Assembly: GCA_051745395.1 (NCBI GenBank) | Contig: JBNJEA010000046.1 | Coordinates: forward strand, 1-22,037 | From: JBNJEA01 sp051745395 | GTDB taxonomy: Bacteria; Desulfobacterota; Desulfobacteria; Desulfobacterales; Desulfosalsimonadaceae | DNA length: 22,037 bases | Direction: 5' to 3' | In this document: in pieces, positions 1-7,594 of the stretch | How positions within the stretch are numbered: position 1 is the stretch's first letter | Layout of the letters: each line of letters begins with the position of its first letter | Notes under the pieces: generated by a model | The model's input: only the letters and a program-made list of their open reading frames with translations | Databases searched by the model: none | Told to the model about the DNA's origin: nothing | Position numbers and translations under genes: made by a program

Positions 1-74
1 GAAATATTTACAACCGCGGCGTCTGAAAGCGTTTACCGTATGCCGCCGCGGCAACAGCATCGGGAGAGAGCGGT

Positions 75-650
75 ATGGGCGATTACATATTGGTAATTAT
101 CAGTTGCATCTTTATCAACAACATCATATTGGCCCAGTATCTCGGCATCTGTCCGTTTATGGGCACCTCAAAGAAGATGGAAACGGCCGTGGGCATGGCC
201 GGTGCAGTGGTCTTCGTGCTGACCATGGCCGGCATTATTACCTGGACGGTGGATACCTTTTTCTTAAAGACGCTCGATATCGAATACCTGCGGACCATCG
301 CGTTTATCCTCGTGATCGCCTCGCTGGTCCAGTTCGTTGAAATGTTTTTGAAAAAGATGATTCCCGCGCTGTATGCCGGACTCGGGATCTTTCTGCCGCT
401 GATTACGACCAATTGCGCGGTGATGGGCGTCTGCCTGCTCAATATCCAGAATGAGTTAAATTTCCTGGAGGCACTGATTACATCCATTGCCTACGCGGTG
501 GGTTTCGGGCTGGCCCTGGTCCTGTTTACCGGCGTCCGGGAACGCGTTGTCCTCGGACGGGTGCCCAAGCCGTTGCAGGACACATCCATCGGTTTGGTCA
601 CCGCGGGCATGATTGCCCTGGCATTTATCGCGTTTAAAGGCATGGCGTAA
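75..650 (+). CDS. rnfA: RnfA, membrane subunit of the Rnf ferredoxin:NAD+ oxidoreductase
   Basis: RnfA is an integral membrane subunit of the Rnf complex, which couples electron transfer between reduced ferredoxin and NAD+ to Na+ or H+ transport. The 191-residue protein has the family length and about six hydrophobic segments. Two conserved motifs are visible: NNIILAQYLGICPFMG (Cys26) and LGIFLPLITTNCAVMG (Cys114). These are the symmetric half-site cysteines which in the RnfA/RnfE (NqrE/NqrD) pair are known to bind an intramembrane Fe-S centre. The ATG at 75 follows a GGGAGAGAG ribosome-binding site, and an in-frame TGA at 24-26 rules out a longer start. The first 74 bases probably carry the end of the preceding rnf gene (rnfE is expected), but too little is present to identify it; the longest upstream reading frame ends at 94-96, inside rnfA. 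rnfB follows after 40 bp, so the two are likely co-transcribed. Confidence 0.95.
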   Translation: MGDYILVIISCIFINNIILAQYLGICPFMGTSKKMETAVGMAGAVVFVLTMAGIITWTVDTFFLKTLDIEYLRTIAFILVIASLVQFVEMFLKKMIPALYAGLGIFLPLITTNCAVMGVCLLNIQNELNFLEALITSIAYAVGFGLALVLFTGVRERVVLGRVPKPLQDTSIGLVTAGMIALAFIAFKGMA

Positions 651-690
651 AATAGCGACTGATTGAAAGCAAACAGAAAAGAGGGTTACC

Positions 691-2778
691 GTGTTTGAAG
701 CCATTTTGTTTACACTCGGACTCGGCGGCGCCTGCGGTATTGTGCTGAGCGCGGCCTCGAAAGTCTTTTACGTATATGAAGATCCCCGGATTGCAAAAGT
801 GGAAAATCTCCTGGCCGGTGCCAATTGCGGCGGTTGCGGTTATGCGGGATGTTCCGCGGCCGCCGAAGCCATTGTTCACGGCGAGGCACCGCCGACAGCA
901 TGTATTTTAGCCGGCCCCGACAGCGTCTCCGCCGTCGCCGCCCTCATCGGTGCGGAAGCCGGTACCGCTGAGGCGTTGAAGTCATTCAACGACTGCCTCG
1001 GGGGATTGCGGGCCACCGATCGCTATTTTTACCAGGGGTTGAACCGATGCAGCGCTGTGGCGGCCATGTACGGAGGCAAACGCGACTGCACCATCGGATG
1101 TCTGGGGTTTGGGGACTGCGTGCGGTCGTGCCAGTTTGATGCCATTTATCTCGGAGAAGAGGGCTTTCCCGTGGTCGACAAGGACAAATGCGTGGGCTGC
1201 GGGGCCTGTGAGCAGGTCTGCCCCAAGCCAATTGTCGAGGTTCGGCCCATGTCTGACCGGCTGCTGCATTTAAACACCGAAGACGATGCCCTGGCCCCCT
1301 GTCAGCAGACCTGTCCGGCGGAAATCGATATCCCGCGTTATGTCCGGCAGATCAAAAACGGTGAGTATGAAGCCGCGGTCAACACCATCCGCGAAAGAAA
1401 CCCGCTGCTTTTGACCTGCGGCCGGGTCTGTCCCCACCCGTGCGAGGAATACTGCCGGCGCCACATTGAAGACGACCCTGTTTCGATTAACCAGCTCAAG
1501 CGCTTTGTGGCCGACCTGGAGATGAATGCGGGGCAGCGATATCCCATAGACAAGGCCCCGGATACGGACAAGCGCGTGGCGGTGATCGGCGGCGGGCCGG
1601 CCGGGTTGAGCGCTGCCTATTTCCTGCGCCGGGTGGGCCATCAGGTCGATATCTTTGAGGCCATGCCCAAGCTCGGCGGAATGCTCCGCTACGGCATCCC
1701 GGAATACCGCCTGCCCAAGGCCGTTTTGGACTGGGAAATCGAGGGCATTTTGAATCTGGGAATCGAGGCCCATACCAATGTGGAAATGGGCCTGGATTTT
1801 GACCTGGGATCCCTTGTCGGCGCCGGTTTTGACGCCATCTTTTTCGGCGTCGGCGCATGGAACGACTACAACCTGAAAATCCCCGGCGAGGAGTTAAGCG
1901 GCTGCTTTACCGGTATTGACTTTCTGGCCCGGATCGGCAAGGAAGAACCGGTTCAAATCGGCCGGCGGGCTGCGGTGATCGGCGGCGGCAACACAGCCAT
2001 TGACTGCGCCCGGACCCTGGTGCGAATGGGGGTGGAAAAGGTTTACCTTGTCTATCGCCGGACCCGGAAGGAAATGCCGGCCAACGAGGTGGAAATCGAG
2101 GCCGCCGACGAAGAGGGCATTGAATTTCTCCTTTTGGCCAACCCCAAGGAGGTCAAGGGCGATGAGGACGGCAACGTGACGGGTCTGGAATATCTGAAAA
2201 TGGAACTCGGTGAACCGGACGCCAGCGGGCGCCGCCGACCGGTGCCCGTGGAAGGATCGGAAACGGTCCTTGACGTCGACACCATCATTACGGCCATCGG
2301 GCAGTCGCCGGACATGAAATTCAAAAAGGAAGGCACCCGCCTTGCCAGTGTGGCCACCACCCGCTGGAACACCTTTGACGTGGATCCGGAGACCTGTCAG
2401 ACCAATGTGCCCTATATTTTTTCCGCCGGTGATTCGGCAACCGGTCCGGCCACGGTCGTGGAAGCCATAGGGGGCGGCCGGCGCGCTTGCCGGGCAATTG
2501 ACCAGTTTCTGCGGGGCAAGCCGGTCACGCGGGAACCGAAGGCCCTGCTGTCCAAACGCCATATATCCGAGTCGCTTTTTGATGCCGTACCCGGCGTCCG
2601 GAAATCGAAACGGACTCAAATGCCGGAAATGCCGCTTTCCGAGCGGATCCATAACTTCGAGGAAGTCGATCAGGTGATCAGTGAATCCGATGCCCGGTAT
2701 GAATCCGGGCGGTGTCTGAACTGCTGCCGGTTGTGTTATGATCCCGATATCAGTCAGCCGCCCAAAACTGCGGCGTAA
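691..2778 (+). CDS. rnfB: RnfB fused to a GltD/NfnB-like NADPH oxidoreductase module
   Basis: RnfB is the iron-sulfur subunit that takes electrons from ferredoxin in the Rnf complex. The GTG start at 691 follows GAGGG. Residues 1-20 form a membrane anchor. Residues 46-71 carry the RnfB-type cluster motif (Cys46, 49, 54, 71). Residues 120-177 carry two ferredoxin-like 4Fe-4S sites (Cys133/137/143/147 and Cys167/170/173/177). A normal RnfB would end soon after. Here the frame continues without a break into a glutamate-synthase small-subunit-like module: an Fe-S domain (Cys204, 208, 243, 247, 251, 255), an FAD Rossmann motif AVIGGGPAG near 297-305, a second nucleotide-binding motif AVIGGGNTAID near 428-438, the C-terminal FAD motif IFSAGDSATGP (576-586), and a cysteine tail CLNCCRLC (675-682). 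Total length is 695 residues. The added module resembles GltD and the NADPH subunit of Nfn, so direct NADPH access is a reasonable inference. Fusions of this kind are, as I recall, found in other Deltaproteobacteria. Confidence 0.93.
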   Translation: MFEAILFTLGLGGACGIVLSAASKVFYVYEDPRIAKVENLLAGANCGGCGYAGCSAAAEAIVHGEAPPTACILAGPDSVSAVAALIGAEAGTAEALKSFNDCLGGLRATDRYFYQGLNRCSAVAAMYGGKRDCTIGCLGFGDCVRSCQFDAIYLGEEGFPVVDKDKCVGCGACEQVCPKPIVEVRPMSDRLLHLNTEDDALAPCQQTCPAEIDIPRYVRQIKNGEYEAAVNTIRERNPLLLTCGRVCPHPCEEYCRRHIEDDPVSINQLKRFVADLEMNAGQRYPIDKAPDTDKRVAVIGGGPAGLSAAYFLRRVGHQVDIFEAMPKLGGMLRYGIPEYRLPKAVLDWEIEGILNLGIEAHTNVEMGLDFDLGSLVGAGFDAIFFGVGAWNDYNLKIPGEELSGCFTGIDFLARIGKEEPVQIGRRAAVIGGGNTAIDCARTLVRMGVEKVYLVYRRTRKEMPANEVEIEAADEEGIEFLLLANPKEVKGDEDGNVTGLEYLKMELGEPDASGRRRPVPVEGSETVLDVDTIITAIGQSPDMKFKKEGTRLASVATTRWNTFDVDPETCQTNVPYIFSAGDSATGPATVVEAIGGGRRACRAIDQFLRGKPVTREPKALLSKRHISESLFDAVPGVRKSKRTQMPEMPLSERIHNFEEVDQVISESDARYESGRCLNCCRLCYDPDISQPPKTAA

Positions 2779-2832
2779 ACGGCTGCATTTTATTTGAGCC
2801 GGTTTGTTTTTTCCGAACCGTTTGCCCAAATT

Positions 2833-3024
2833 CAGCTATTCGTAAAAGCTGTTGCCTTTTCTCCCGCCAGGATGCAAAGCCGTTCCTGGCGCTCTTTGCG
2901 GCCCTGGCGCGGGAATCGAGAAAAAATCGATGAGCCGGCTAATTGACCTTGTATAGCCCTTTCGCTGCTTGATCTTGTACCACCGTACCGCATGTGAGGA
3001 TGCCTTCACATGCGGTTTTTATTT
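2833..3024 (+). ncRNA. Candidate structured RNA or long rnfB 3' UTR
   Basis: The 327-bp gap between rnfB and the next gene has no plausible coding frame but is rich in inverted repeats. CAGCT/AGCTG pairs at 2833-2837 and 2847-2851. A long imperfect hairpin spans 2859-2922: TTCTC/GAGAA at the base, CGCCAGG (2865-2871) with a downstream CCTGGCG, and GCAAAG (2874-2879) with CTTTGC (2894-2899). CGCCAGGA (2865-2872) can instead pair perfectly with TCCTGGCG (2884-2891), so two folds compete. The segment ends at an intrinsic terminator. I recognise no known RNA family and see no convincing promoter of its own. It may be a processed 3' UTR or a small RNA, or simply spacer. Confidence 0.3.
2987..3024 (+). 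terminator. Rho-independent terminator downstream of the rnf operon
   Basis: A 13-bp stem (arms 2987-2999 and 3004-3016, including one G-U pair when read as RNA) encloses an ATGC loop and is followed by TTTTATTT. The core CCGCATGTGA/TCACATGCGG is perfect. It lies 208 bases after the rnfB stop codon and ahead of the next promoter, so it most likely ends the rnf transcript or a small RNA within the gap. Confidence 0.85.
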
Positions 3025-3046
3025 GCTCGGGGGGTGGCCGGCGGAC

Positions 3047-3075
3047 TTTACAATTCATGCTTTGCCTGTTAGCAT
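3047..3075 (+). promoter_or_regulatory. Candidate sigma-70 promoter for the 203-residue protein gene
   Basis: TTTACA (3047-3052) and TAGCAT (3070-3075) are separated by 17 bp. They match the -35 and -10 consensus at 5 of 6 and 4 of 6 positions. The site lies just after the upstream terminator and about 30 bp before a strong ribosome-binding site (AGGAGG at 3096-3101). A new promoter is expected here, but this assignment is by pattern only. Confidence 0.45.
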
Positions 3076-3105
3076 ATTGATAATACGAGATAATAAGGAG
3101 GGGCA

Positions 3106-3717
3106 ATGGCGGATAACTCCATCGAGCAACGCAGAAAGGAAATGGAAAATCAACTGCGGGCTTTACAGCAGCAGGTGGACAGTATGGATGCCAAGCTGCG
3201 CGCCTATCTGGCGGATCGGGAAAACAAGCCGCATCCCCGTCACCAGGAGCTTGTGGAAAGAGTCCAGCGTTTTCGGATCGACCCGCGCATATCGTCGAAG
3301 CATTTGGAGACCCTGCTCGATAACCTGCAGTGGAAGGTGTATTACTATAACCGGGCATGGCGGCAGTTATGGGAAAATGCCGAAGCCGTTCGCCGTGCCC
3401 AGGCCCGGGAGGCCCGAGGGCAGCAAAGCACCGATCAAAAAGAGACGAATTCGAACAAAAACGGGGGCCATTCGGCTGGCGGAGCCGACAACCGGCCCAT
3501 TTATTCGGTGGACCGCTTGTGGGATATCCAGCGCCAGAAACTCGATGAAGCAGGGGCGCCTTCGAACGCGGAATCCAAAGAGGATTTTGTCCAGCGGATC
3601 AAGCAGCGATACGGCAAGCTGGCTTCCGAAAAGCAGGAAGACGAGGAAATCGTAATGAAATTCGACAAAACCGAAAAGCGATGCACTCTGGCCCTGAAAA
3701 AACAAAACCCGGAATAG
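3106..3717 (+). CDS. Unrecognised hydrophilic coiled-coil protein
   Basis: This 203-residue protein has no family I can name with confidence. The ATG at 3106 has a strong ribosome-binding site (AAGGAGGGG) four to five bases upstream, so the start is well supported. Residues 1-40 form a charged, glutamine-rich heptad-like helix, consistent with a coiled coil. Residues 55-100 are a second helical region rich in aromatic residues (LDNLQWKVYYYNRAWRQLWE). Residues 100-130 are a low-complexity linker of Q, N, S and G. The C-terminus (about 131-203) is charged, with the segment FVQRIKQRYGKL. There is no signal peptide, membrane segment or cysteine cluster, so it is probably cytoplasmic. It has its own promoter and stands alone between the rnf operon and the convergent rluD gene. 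It may be one of the conserved hypothetical proteins of Desulfobacterota or Myxococcota. Confidence 0.85.
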   Translation: MADNSIEQRRKEMENQLRALQQQVDSMDAKLRAYLADRENKPHPRHQELVERVQRFRIDPRISSKHLETLLDNLQWKVYYYNRAWRQLWENAEAVRRAQAREARGQQSTDQKETNSNKNGGHSAGGADNRPIYSVDRLWDIQRQKLDEAGAPSNAESKEDFVQRIKQRYGKLASEKQEDEEIVMKFDKTEKRCTLALKKQNPE

Positions 3718-3787
3718 GGGAAAGTCTTTTGATGTTTTTCGGTTCTGACGGACGTCTTTTTTCTATATGGAAATAGGCGGATCGGTA

Positions 3788-4813
3788 TCAAAATGATCCG
3801 GTTTCCAGCTTTTTTGCGGCTTGATATAAATTCGCCATATCCGGTGGCATTGGGGCTTCAAAGGTGGTTTCGTTTCCGGTTTGCGGATGGATGAACCCGA
3901 TGGTACGGGCGTGGAGCTGTTGACGGGTTACCTGTCGAATCAGCCGCACCTGTTCGGCGGAAAGGAGGTAATGCCGGAGGGGGTTTTTGAAACCATACGT
4001 TGGATCGCCTACTACCGGATGGCCGATTGCGGCGGCATGAACGCGGATTTGATGGGTGCGTCCCGTTTTGAGTTCAAAGTGCAGTAAGCTAAAGCCCCCG
4101 AAGTGATGCAGCACCGTCCAGCGGGTTTCGGCCGGGCGGCCCTCAGCTGCGTCGTGGCGGATGGCCATCTTTTTTCGATGTACCGGATGCCGGGATATGG
4201 GAAGCGTGATGGTGCCGGTAGCCCTTTCTGGTTTTCCGTATACAAAGGCGAGATAGCCTTTTTTGAGGGTCCGCCTTTTGAATTGGTCAGTTAGAGCCGT
4301 ATACGCAGCCATTGTCCGGGCCACCAGCAAAATCCCGGAAGTGTGCTGGTCCAGCCGGTGGACAATGCCCGGCCGATCCGGCGATGCGCCGATATTTGCC
4401 AGCTCGGGGTAGCGATAAAGCAGGCCGTTGGCCAATGTGCCGGTGAAATGACCGGGCGCGGGGTGGACCACAATGCCGGGTGGTTTGTTTACGACAATAC
4501 AGGCGGAATCTTCATGGAGAACGTCTATGGCGACGGATTCGGCCACGGCGACGGAGCCCGGGGCGTTTCCGGACCGATAGGACGCCGGGGTTTGGCCGGT
4601 GATCCGGTCGCCGGCGGAAAGCCGGTAAGCGGGTTTTTTTATCTTTTCATTGACCGAGAAGTAACCGGCACGGATCATCCGGCTGGCCTGGTTGCGCGAA
4701 GAGGCCAGCCGGTGGTTGGACAGGATCTGATCGAAACGTTCGGCCGCCTCGTCCGGACCCACCGTAAAATCAACGGGTTCCCCCGAATCGGATGGATCGC
4801 TAAATTGGATCAT
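3788..4813 (-). CDS. rluD: RluA/RluD-family 23S rRNA pseudouridine synthase
   Basis: It converts specific uridines in 23S rRNA to pseudouridine. The 341-residue protein has the standard RluD layout: an N-terminal S4 RNA-binding domain (about residues 20-75) followed by the catalytic domain. The catalytic motif HRLDQHTSGIL places the nucleophilic aspartate at Asp155. The KPPGIVVHPAPG motif (100-111) and GRTHQIRVH near 250 are also typical. The ATG at 4813 directly abuts the carD stop codon (TAAATG) with no clear ribosome-binding site, which suggests translational coupling to carD. The match to the RluC/RluD group is firm, but the exact target uridines cannot be told from sequence, so the rluD name is by best resemblance. 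The gene is convergent with the upstream plus-strand gene, and the 70-bp gap between them shows no strong terminator. Confidence 0.92.
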   Translation of the reverse strand: MIQFSDPSDSGEPVDFTVGPDEAAERFDQILSNHRLASSRNQASRMIRAGYFSVNEKIKKPAYRLSAGDRITGQTPASYRSGNAPGSVAVAESVAIDVLHEDSACIVVNKPPGIVVHPAPGHFTGTLANGLLYRYPELANIGASPDRPGIVHRLDQHTSGILLVARTMAAYTALTDQFKRRTLKKGYLAFVYGKPERATGTITLPISRHPVHRKKMAIRHDAAEGRPAETRWTVLHHFGGFSLLHFELKTGRTHQIRVHAAAIGHPVVGDPTYGFKNPLRHYLLSAEQVRLIRQVTRQQLHARTIGFIHPQTGNETTFEAPMPPDMANLYQAAKKLETGSF

Positions 4814-5371
4814 TTACGCAGATGAGGCGTTTTTGCCGTTGCCATCACCTGTAAACAGGGATTCAATTTCGGTCCACACCGCGGTCTCATCCTGGGCTTT
4901 CGCCGTACTGATTTCGCAAAGCAACAGGCTTTTTGCGGTATCGAGGAGTTTGCGTTCGCCGAAGGACAGGTCCTTGGTCAGTTTGAGCATGTACAGGTCG
5001 CGAAAGACCTCTGCGACATCAAAGAGAGAACCGGTTTTGATTTTATCCATATACTCTTTGTACCGCCGGTTCCAGGTCTGGTTGTCGTGGATGTCTTCTT
5101 TTTTTTCCTGAAGAATGGAATAAACCGTTGGAATCTGACCTTCGTCGATGACGGTCCGCAACCCCACCGAATCCACATTGGCCGTTGGAATCATGATCAC
5201 CATGCCGTTGTCTATGATTTTCATGATGTAAAAATCATGTGTGGCGCCATTGATCATCCGGCTTTCCATGGATTCAATCCGGCCCACGCCGTGGGCGGGA
5301 TATACCGCCAGATCACCGATTTTAAACCCCTTGGCCGTTTCTTGACTCTGGATTTCTGCTTTTCGTGCCAT
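4814..5371 (-). CDS. CarD/CdnL-family RNA polymerase-binding transcription regulator
   Basis: CarD/CdnL proteins bind the RNA polymerase beta subunit and stabilise open promoter complexes, often at rRNA promoters. This 185-residue protein has the RNA-polymerase interaction domain in its first ~75 residues (KIGDLAVYPAHGVGRIESME, resembling the TRCF RID) and an all-helical C-terminal domain with the family segment WNRRYKEYMDKIKTG. Length and layout fit the short CdnL form rather than the long Myxococcus CarD, which carries an extra HMGA-like tail. The ATG at 5371 has only a weak upstream GGTG as ribosome-binding site. The gene follows the hppA terminator, so it should start from its own AT-rich promoter region. 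rluD begins at the base after its stop codon. Confidence 0.93.
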   Translation of the reverse strand: MARKAEIQSQETAKGFKIGDLAVYPAHGVGRIESMESRMINGATHDFYIMKIIDNGMVIMIPTANVDSVGLRTVIDEGQIPTVYSILQEKKEDIHDNQTWNRRYKEYMDKIKTGSLFDVAEVFRDLYMLKLTKDLSFGERKLLDTAKSLLLCEISTAKAQDETAVWTEIESLFTGDGNGKNASSA

Positions 5372-5433
5372 TTTGATTCACCAACACACCATATAAATAT
5401 ATCTGAACTGCAATCTTTATTCCCAAAAAAAGC

Positions 5434-5462
5434 ATATTACCAAAAGTTTTATCTGAAAGCAA
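5434..5462 (-). promoter_or_regulatory. Candidate promoter for carD-rluD
   Basis: On the minus strand TTGCTT (5462-5457) and TAATAT (5439-5434) are spaced by 17 bp, just past the hppA terminator. The -35 match is only partial. The surrounding 90 bp are clearly more AT-rich than the neighbouring genes, as expected for a promoter, but other hexamer pairs in the same stretch are possible. Confidence 0.35.
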
Positions 5463-5463
5463 C

Positions 5464-5500
5464 AAAAAAAGGGGGCGCGGGAAAACCCCGGCCCCCCTTT
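5464..5500 (-). terminator. Rho-independent terminator after hppA
   Basis: Read on the minus strand, AAAGGGGG and a further GGG pair with CCC and CCCCCTTT around a TTTT-containing loop, with a small internal mismatch. The stem is followed by a run of seven T. It starts about 34 bases past the hppA stop codon and separates hppA from carD. Confidence 0.85.
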
Positions 5501-5533
5501 CAATCACTCGGGATATGTGTTTCTACATCAAGA

Positions 5534-7552
5534 TTACAGCAAAAATGGCACCATCAGCAGGGCCACGACATTTAAAATCTTGATCATCGGGTTAACGGCC
5601 GGGCCGGCTGTATCTTTGTAGGGGTCGCCTACAGTGTCACCGGTGACAGCGGCTTTATGGGCGTCACTGCCCTTGCCGCCGAAGAAGCCGTCTTCGATGT
5701 ATTTCTTGGCGTTATCCCAGGCGGCGCCGCCGGTGGTCATGGAAATGGCCACGAACAGACCGGTAACGATACTGCCGATAAGCAGCCCGCCAAGGGCGAC
5801 TTTGCCCAGCAGAAAGCCGACGAGCAGCGGCGTGACAACAGGCAGCAACGCGGGTACCAGCATTTCCTTCAGCGCGAACTTGGTGACGATGTCCACACAG
5901 GTGTGGTAATCCGGTTTCTGGGTGCCTTCCATGATGCCCGGGATCTCCCGGAACTGGCGGCGGACCTCGTCAACCACCGCGCTGCCGGCGCGCCCAACAG
6001 CGTTCATGGCGATGGATGCAAACAGATACGGCAGCAGACCGCCGATGAAAAGCCCGATAATCACGTTCACATCCGCCAATCCGAAGCTAAGGGACTCAGC
6101 CGTTTCTTCTGCACCCTGGATTACGAATTCCTGGGTGTAGCATGAAAACAGGACCAGGGCGGCCAAGCCGGCGGAGCCGATGGCATATCCCTTGGTCACG
6201 GCCTTGGTCGTGTTGCCCACGGCGTCGAGCGGGTCGGTGACGGCGCGGACGCTGTCGTCCAATTCCGCCATTTCGGCGATACCACCGGCATTGTCGGTGA
6301 TCGGGCCGTAGGCGTCAATGGCAATGACCATACCGGTCATTGAGAGCATGGCGACTGCGGCAATGGCAATCCCGTAGAGATCGGCAAAGTAGTAAGCCGA
6401 ACCGATGCCGGCACAGATCGCCAGAACGGGGGCAGCCGTGGACTGCATGCTGATGGCCAGACCGGCAATGATGTTGGTGCCATGACCGGTGGTCGATGCT
6501 TCGGCCAGGGATTTAACCGGGCCGTAGGTACCGGTGTAGTATTCGGTGATAATGACGATCACGACGGTCAAAATCAGGCCGACCAGCGCGGCGTAAAACA
6601 GATTGATGGACGGAATGCCGCCCATTTCGGTCATAACGAAATCGGTTACGAAATAAAATGCAACCGCGGCCAGAATTGCGGCACCAAACATCCCTTTGTA
6701 CAGGGCGCCCATGATGTATTCGCTTTTGCCCATCCGCACAAAGCCAGTGGCGATGATGGAGGCGATAATGGAAATGGCCCCCAGGATCAGGGGATAATGG
6801 ATTGCCATTTCATTTCCGGGGAAAAACAGGTGCCCCAGCAGCATTGCAGCCACAACGGTGACAGCGTAGGTTTCAAACAGGTCGGCTGCCATACCGGCGC
6901 AGTCGCCGACGTTGTCGCCCACATTGTCGGCAATGGTGGCCGGGTTTCTGGGGTCGTCTTCCGGAATGCCGGCTTCAACTTTGCCAACCAGGTCCGCACC
7001 AACGTCGGCCCCCTTGGTAAAGATACCGCCGCCGAGCCGGGCGAAAATCGAGATCAAGCTGCCGCCAAAGCCGAGAGCCACCAGGGGCACGACTTCCCCC
7101 ACAATGGTGTAGAAACCGGCAATGGAGGTCAACGCCAGGCCGGCAACCAGCATCCCGGTCACGGAACCGCCCCGGAAAGCCAGCTTCAGGCCCGAAGCCA
7201 GGCCGCTTTTGGCGGCTTCAGCCACGCGCACATTGGCCAGTACGGAAACCCGCATGCCGATGTAGCCGGCCAGGTAGGACGCAACTGCTCCGACCAAAAA
7301 ACCAATGGCGGTAGTCGCACCCAGGCTGATGTAAATGACGACGAAAATGATGGCACCGACAATCGCCATGGTTTTTAATTGCCGGTTGAGGTAGGCAATG
7401 GCGCCTTCTTCAATCGCTGTGGCGATTTCCACCATTTTTTCGGTTCCCGTGGGCGCTGCCTTGACAAGACCGGCCACGACCAGGGAAAACAGGATCCCGA
7501 TAGCCCCAATGATTGTACATGTCAACGGAATGTTTTCCAACAATGCTTCCAT
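5534..7552 (-). CDS. hppA: Membrane-bound proton-pumping pyrophosphatase, K+-independent type
   Basis: It hydrolyses pyrophosphate and uses the energy to move ions across the cytoplasmic membrane. The 672-residue protein is strongly hydrophobic, in keeping with the family's ~16 membrane helices. The pyrophosphate and Mg-binding motifs are intact: DVGADLVGKVE (183-193), DNVGDNVGDCAGMAADLFE (209-227), DAYGPITDNAGGIAEM (413-428) and a C-terminal DTVGDPYKDTAGPAVNP. The residues separating the two subfamilies read GNTTKAVTKG, with Lys450 and Thr453. Lysine here marks K+-independent enzymes, all characterised members of which pump H+; K+-dependent and Na+-pumping enzymes have alanine. The ATG at 7552 has a good GGGAGG site. 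pth lies 42 bp upstream on the same strand, so hppA is likely the last gene of the ispE-to-hppA unit. It can recover energy from pyrophosphate made by biosynthesis, including activation steps in sulfate reducers. Confidence 0.97.
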   Translation of the reverse strand: MEALLENIPLTCTIIGAIGILFSLVVAGLVKAAPTGTEKMVEIATAIEEGAIAYLNRQLKTMAIVGAIIFVVIYISLGATTAIGFLVGAVASYLAGYIGMRVSVLANVRVAEAAKSGLASGLKLAFRGGSVTGMLVAGLALTSIAGFYTIVGEVVPLVALGFGGSLISIFARLGGGIFTKGADVGADLVGKVEAGIPEDDPRNPATIADNVGDNVGDCAGMAADLFETYAVTVVAAMLLGHLFFPGNEMAIHYPLILGAISIIASIIATGFVRMGKSEYIMGALYKGMFGAAILAAVAFYFVTDFVMTEMGGIPSINLFYAALVGLILTVVIVIITEYYTGTYGPVKSLAEASTTGHGTNIIAGLAISMQSTAAPVLAICAGIGSAYYFADLYGIAIAAVAMLSMTGMVIAIDAYGPITDNAGGIAEMAELDDSVRAVTDPLDAVGNTTKAVTKGYAIGSAGLAALVLFSCYTQEFVIQGAEETAESLSFGLADVNVIIGLFIGGLLPYLFASIAMNAVGRAGSAVVDEVRRQFREIPGIMEGTQKPDYHTCVDIVTKFALKEMLVPALLPVVTPLLVGFLLGKVALGGLLIGSIVTGLFVAISMTTGGAAWDNAKKYIEDGFFGGKGSDAHKAAVTGDTVGDPYKDTAGPAVNPMIKILNVVALLMVPFLL

Positions 7553-7594
7553 ACTTTTCCTCCCTTAACGCTTGGTTAAAAAAATTCAACTTGC

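Noticed and set aside
1..96. Assigning the left edge to rnfE
   Set aside because: A frame ending at 94-96 and another ending at 24-26 are both possible and neither has recognisable RnfE residues; too short to call.
1894..2829. Minus-strand open frame (311 codons) opposite rnfB
   Set aside because: The plus-strand frame carries cysteine clusters and nucleotide-binding motifs; the antisense frame has none.
2862..2900. Possible cyclic di-GMP (GEMM) riboswitch suggested by ATGCAAAGCC
   Set aside because: The upstream GCAAACC-type segment, the tetraloop receptor and the position ahead of a gene are missing, so the likeness is a short chance match.
3718..3787. Terminator between the convergent 203-residue protein gene and rluD
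   Set aside because: GACG/CGTC before a T run leaves only a 2-base loop, and CGGATC/GATCCG lacks a T run; neither is a credible intrinsic terminator.
6482..7378. Plus-strand open frame (298 codons) opposite hppA
   Set aside because: Hydrophilic G/N/H/Q-rich product is the typical mirror of a hydrophobic membrane protein gene.
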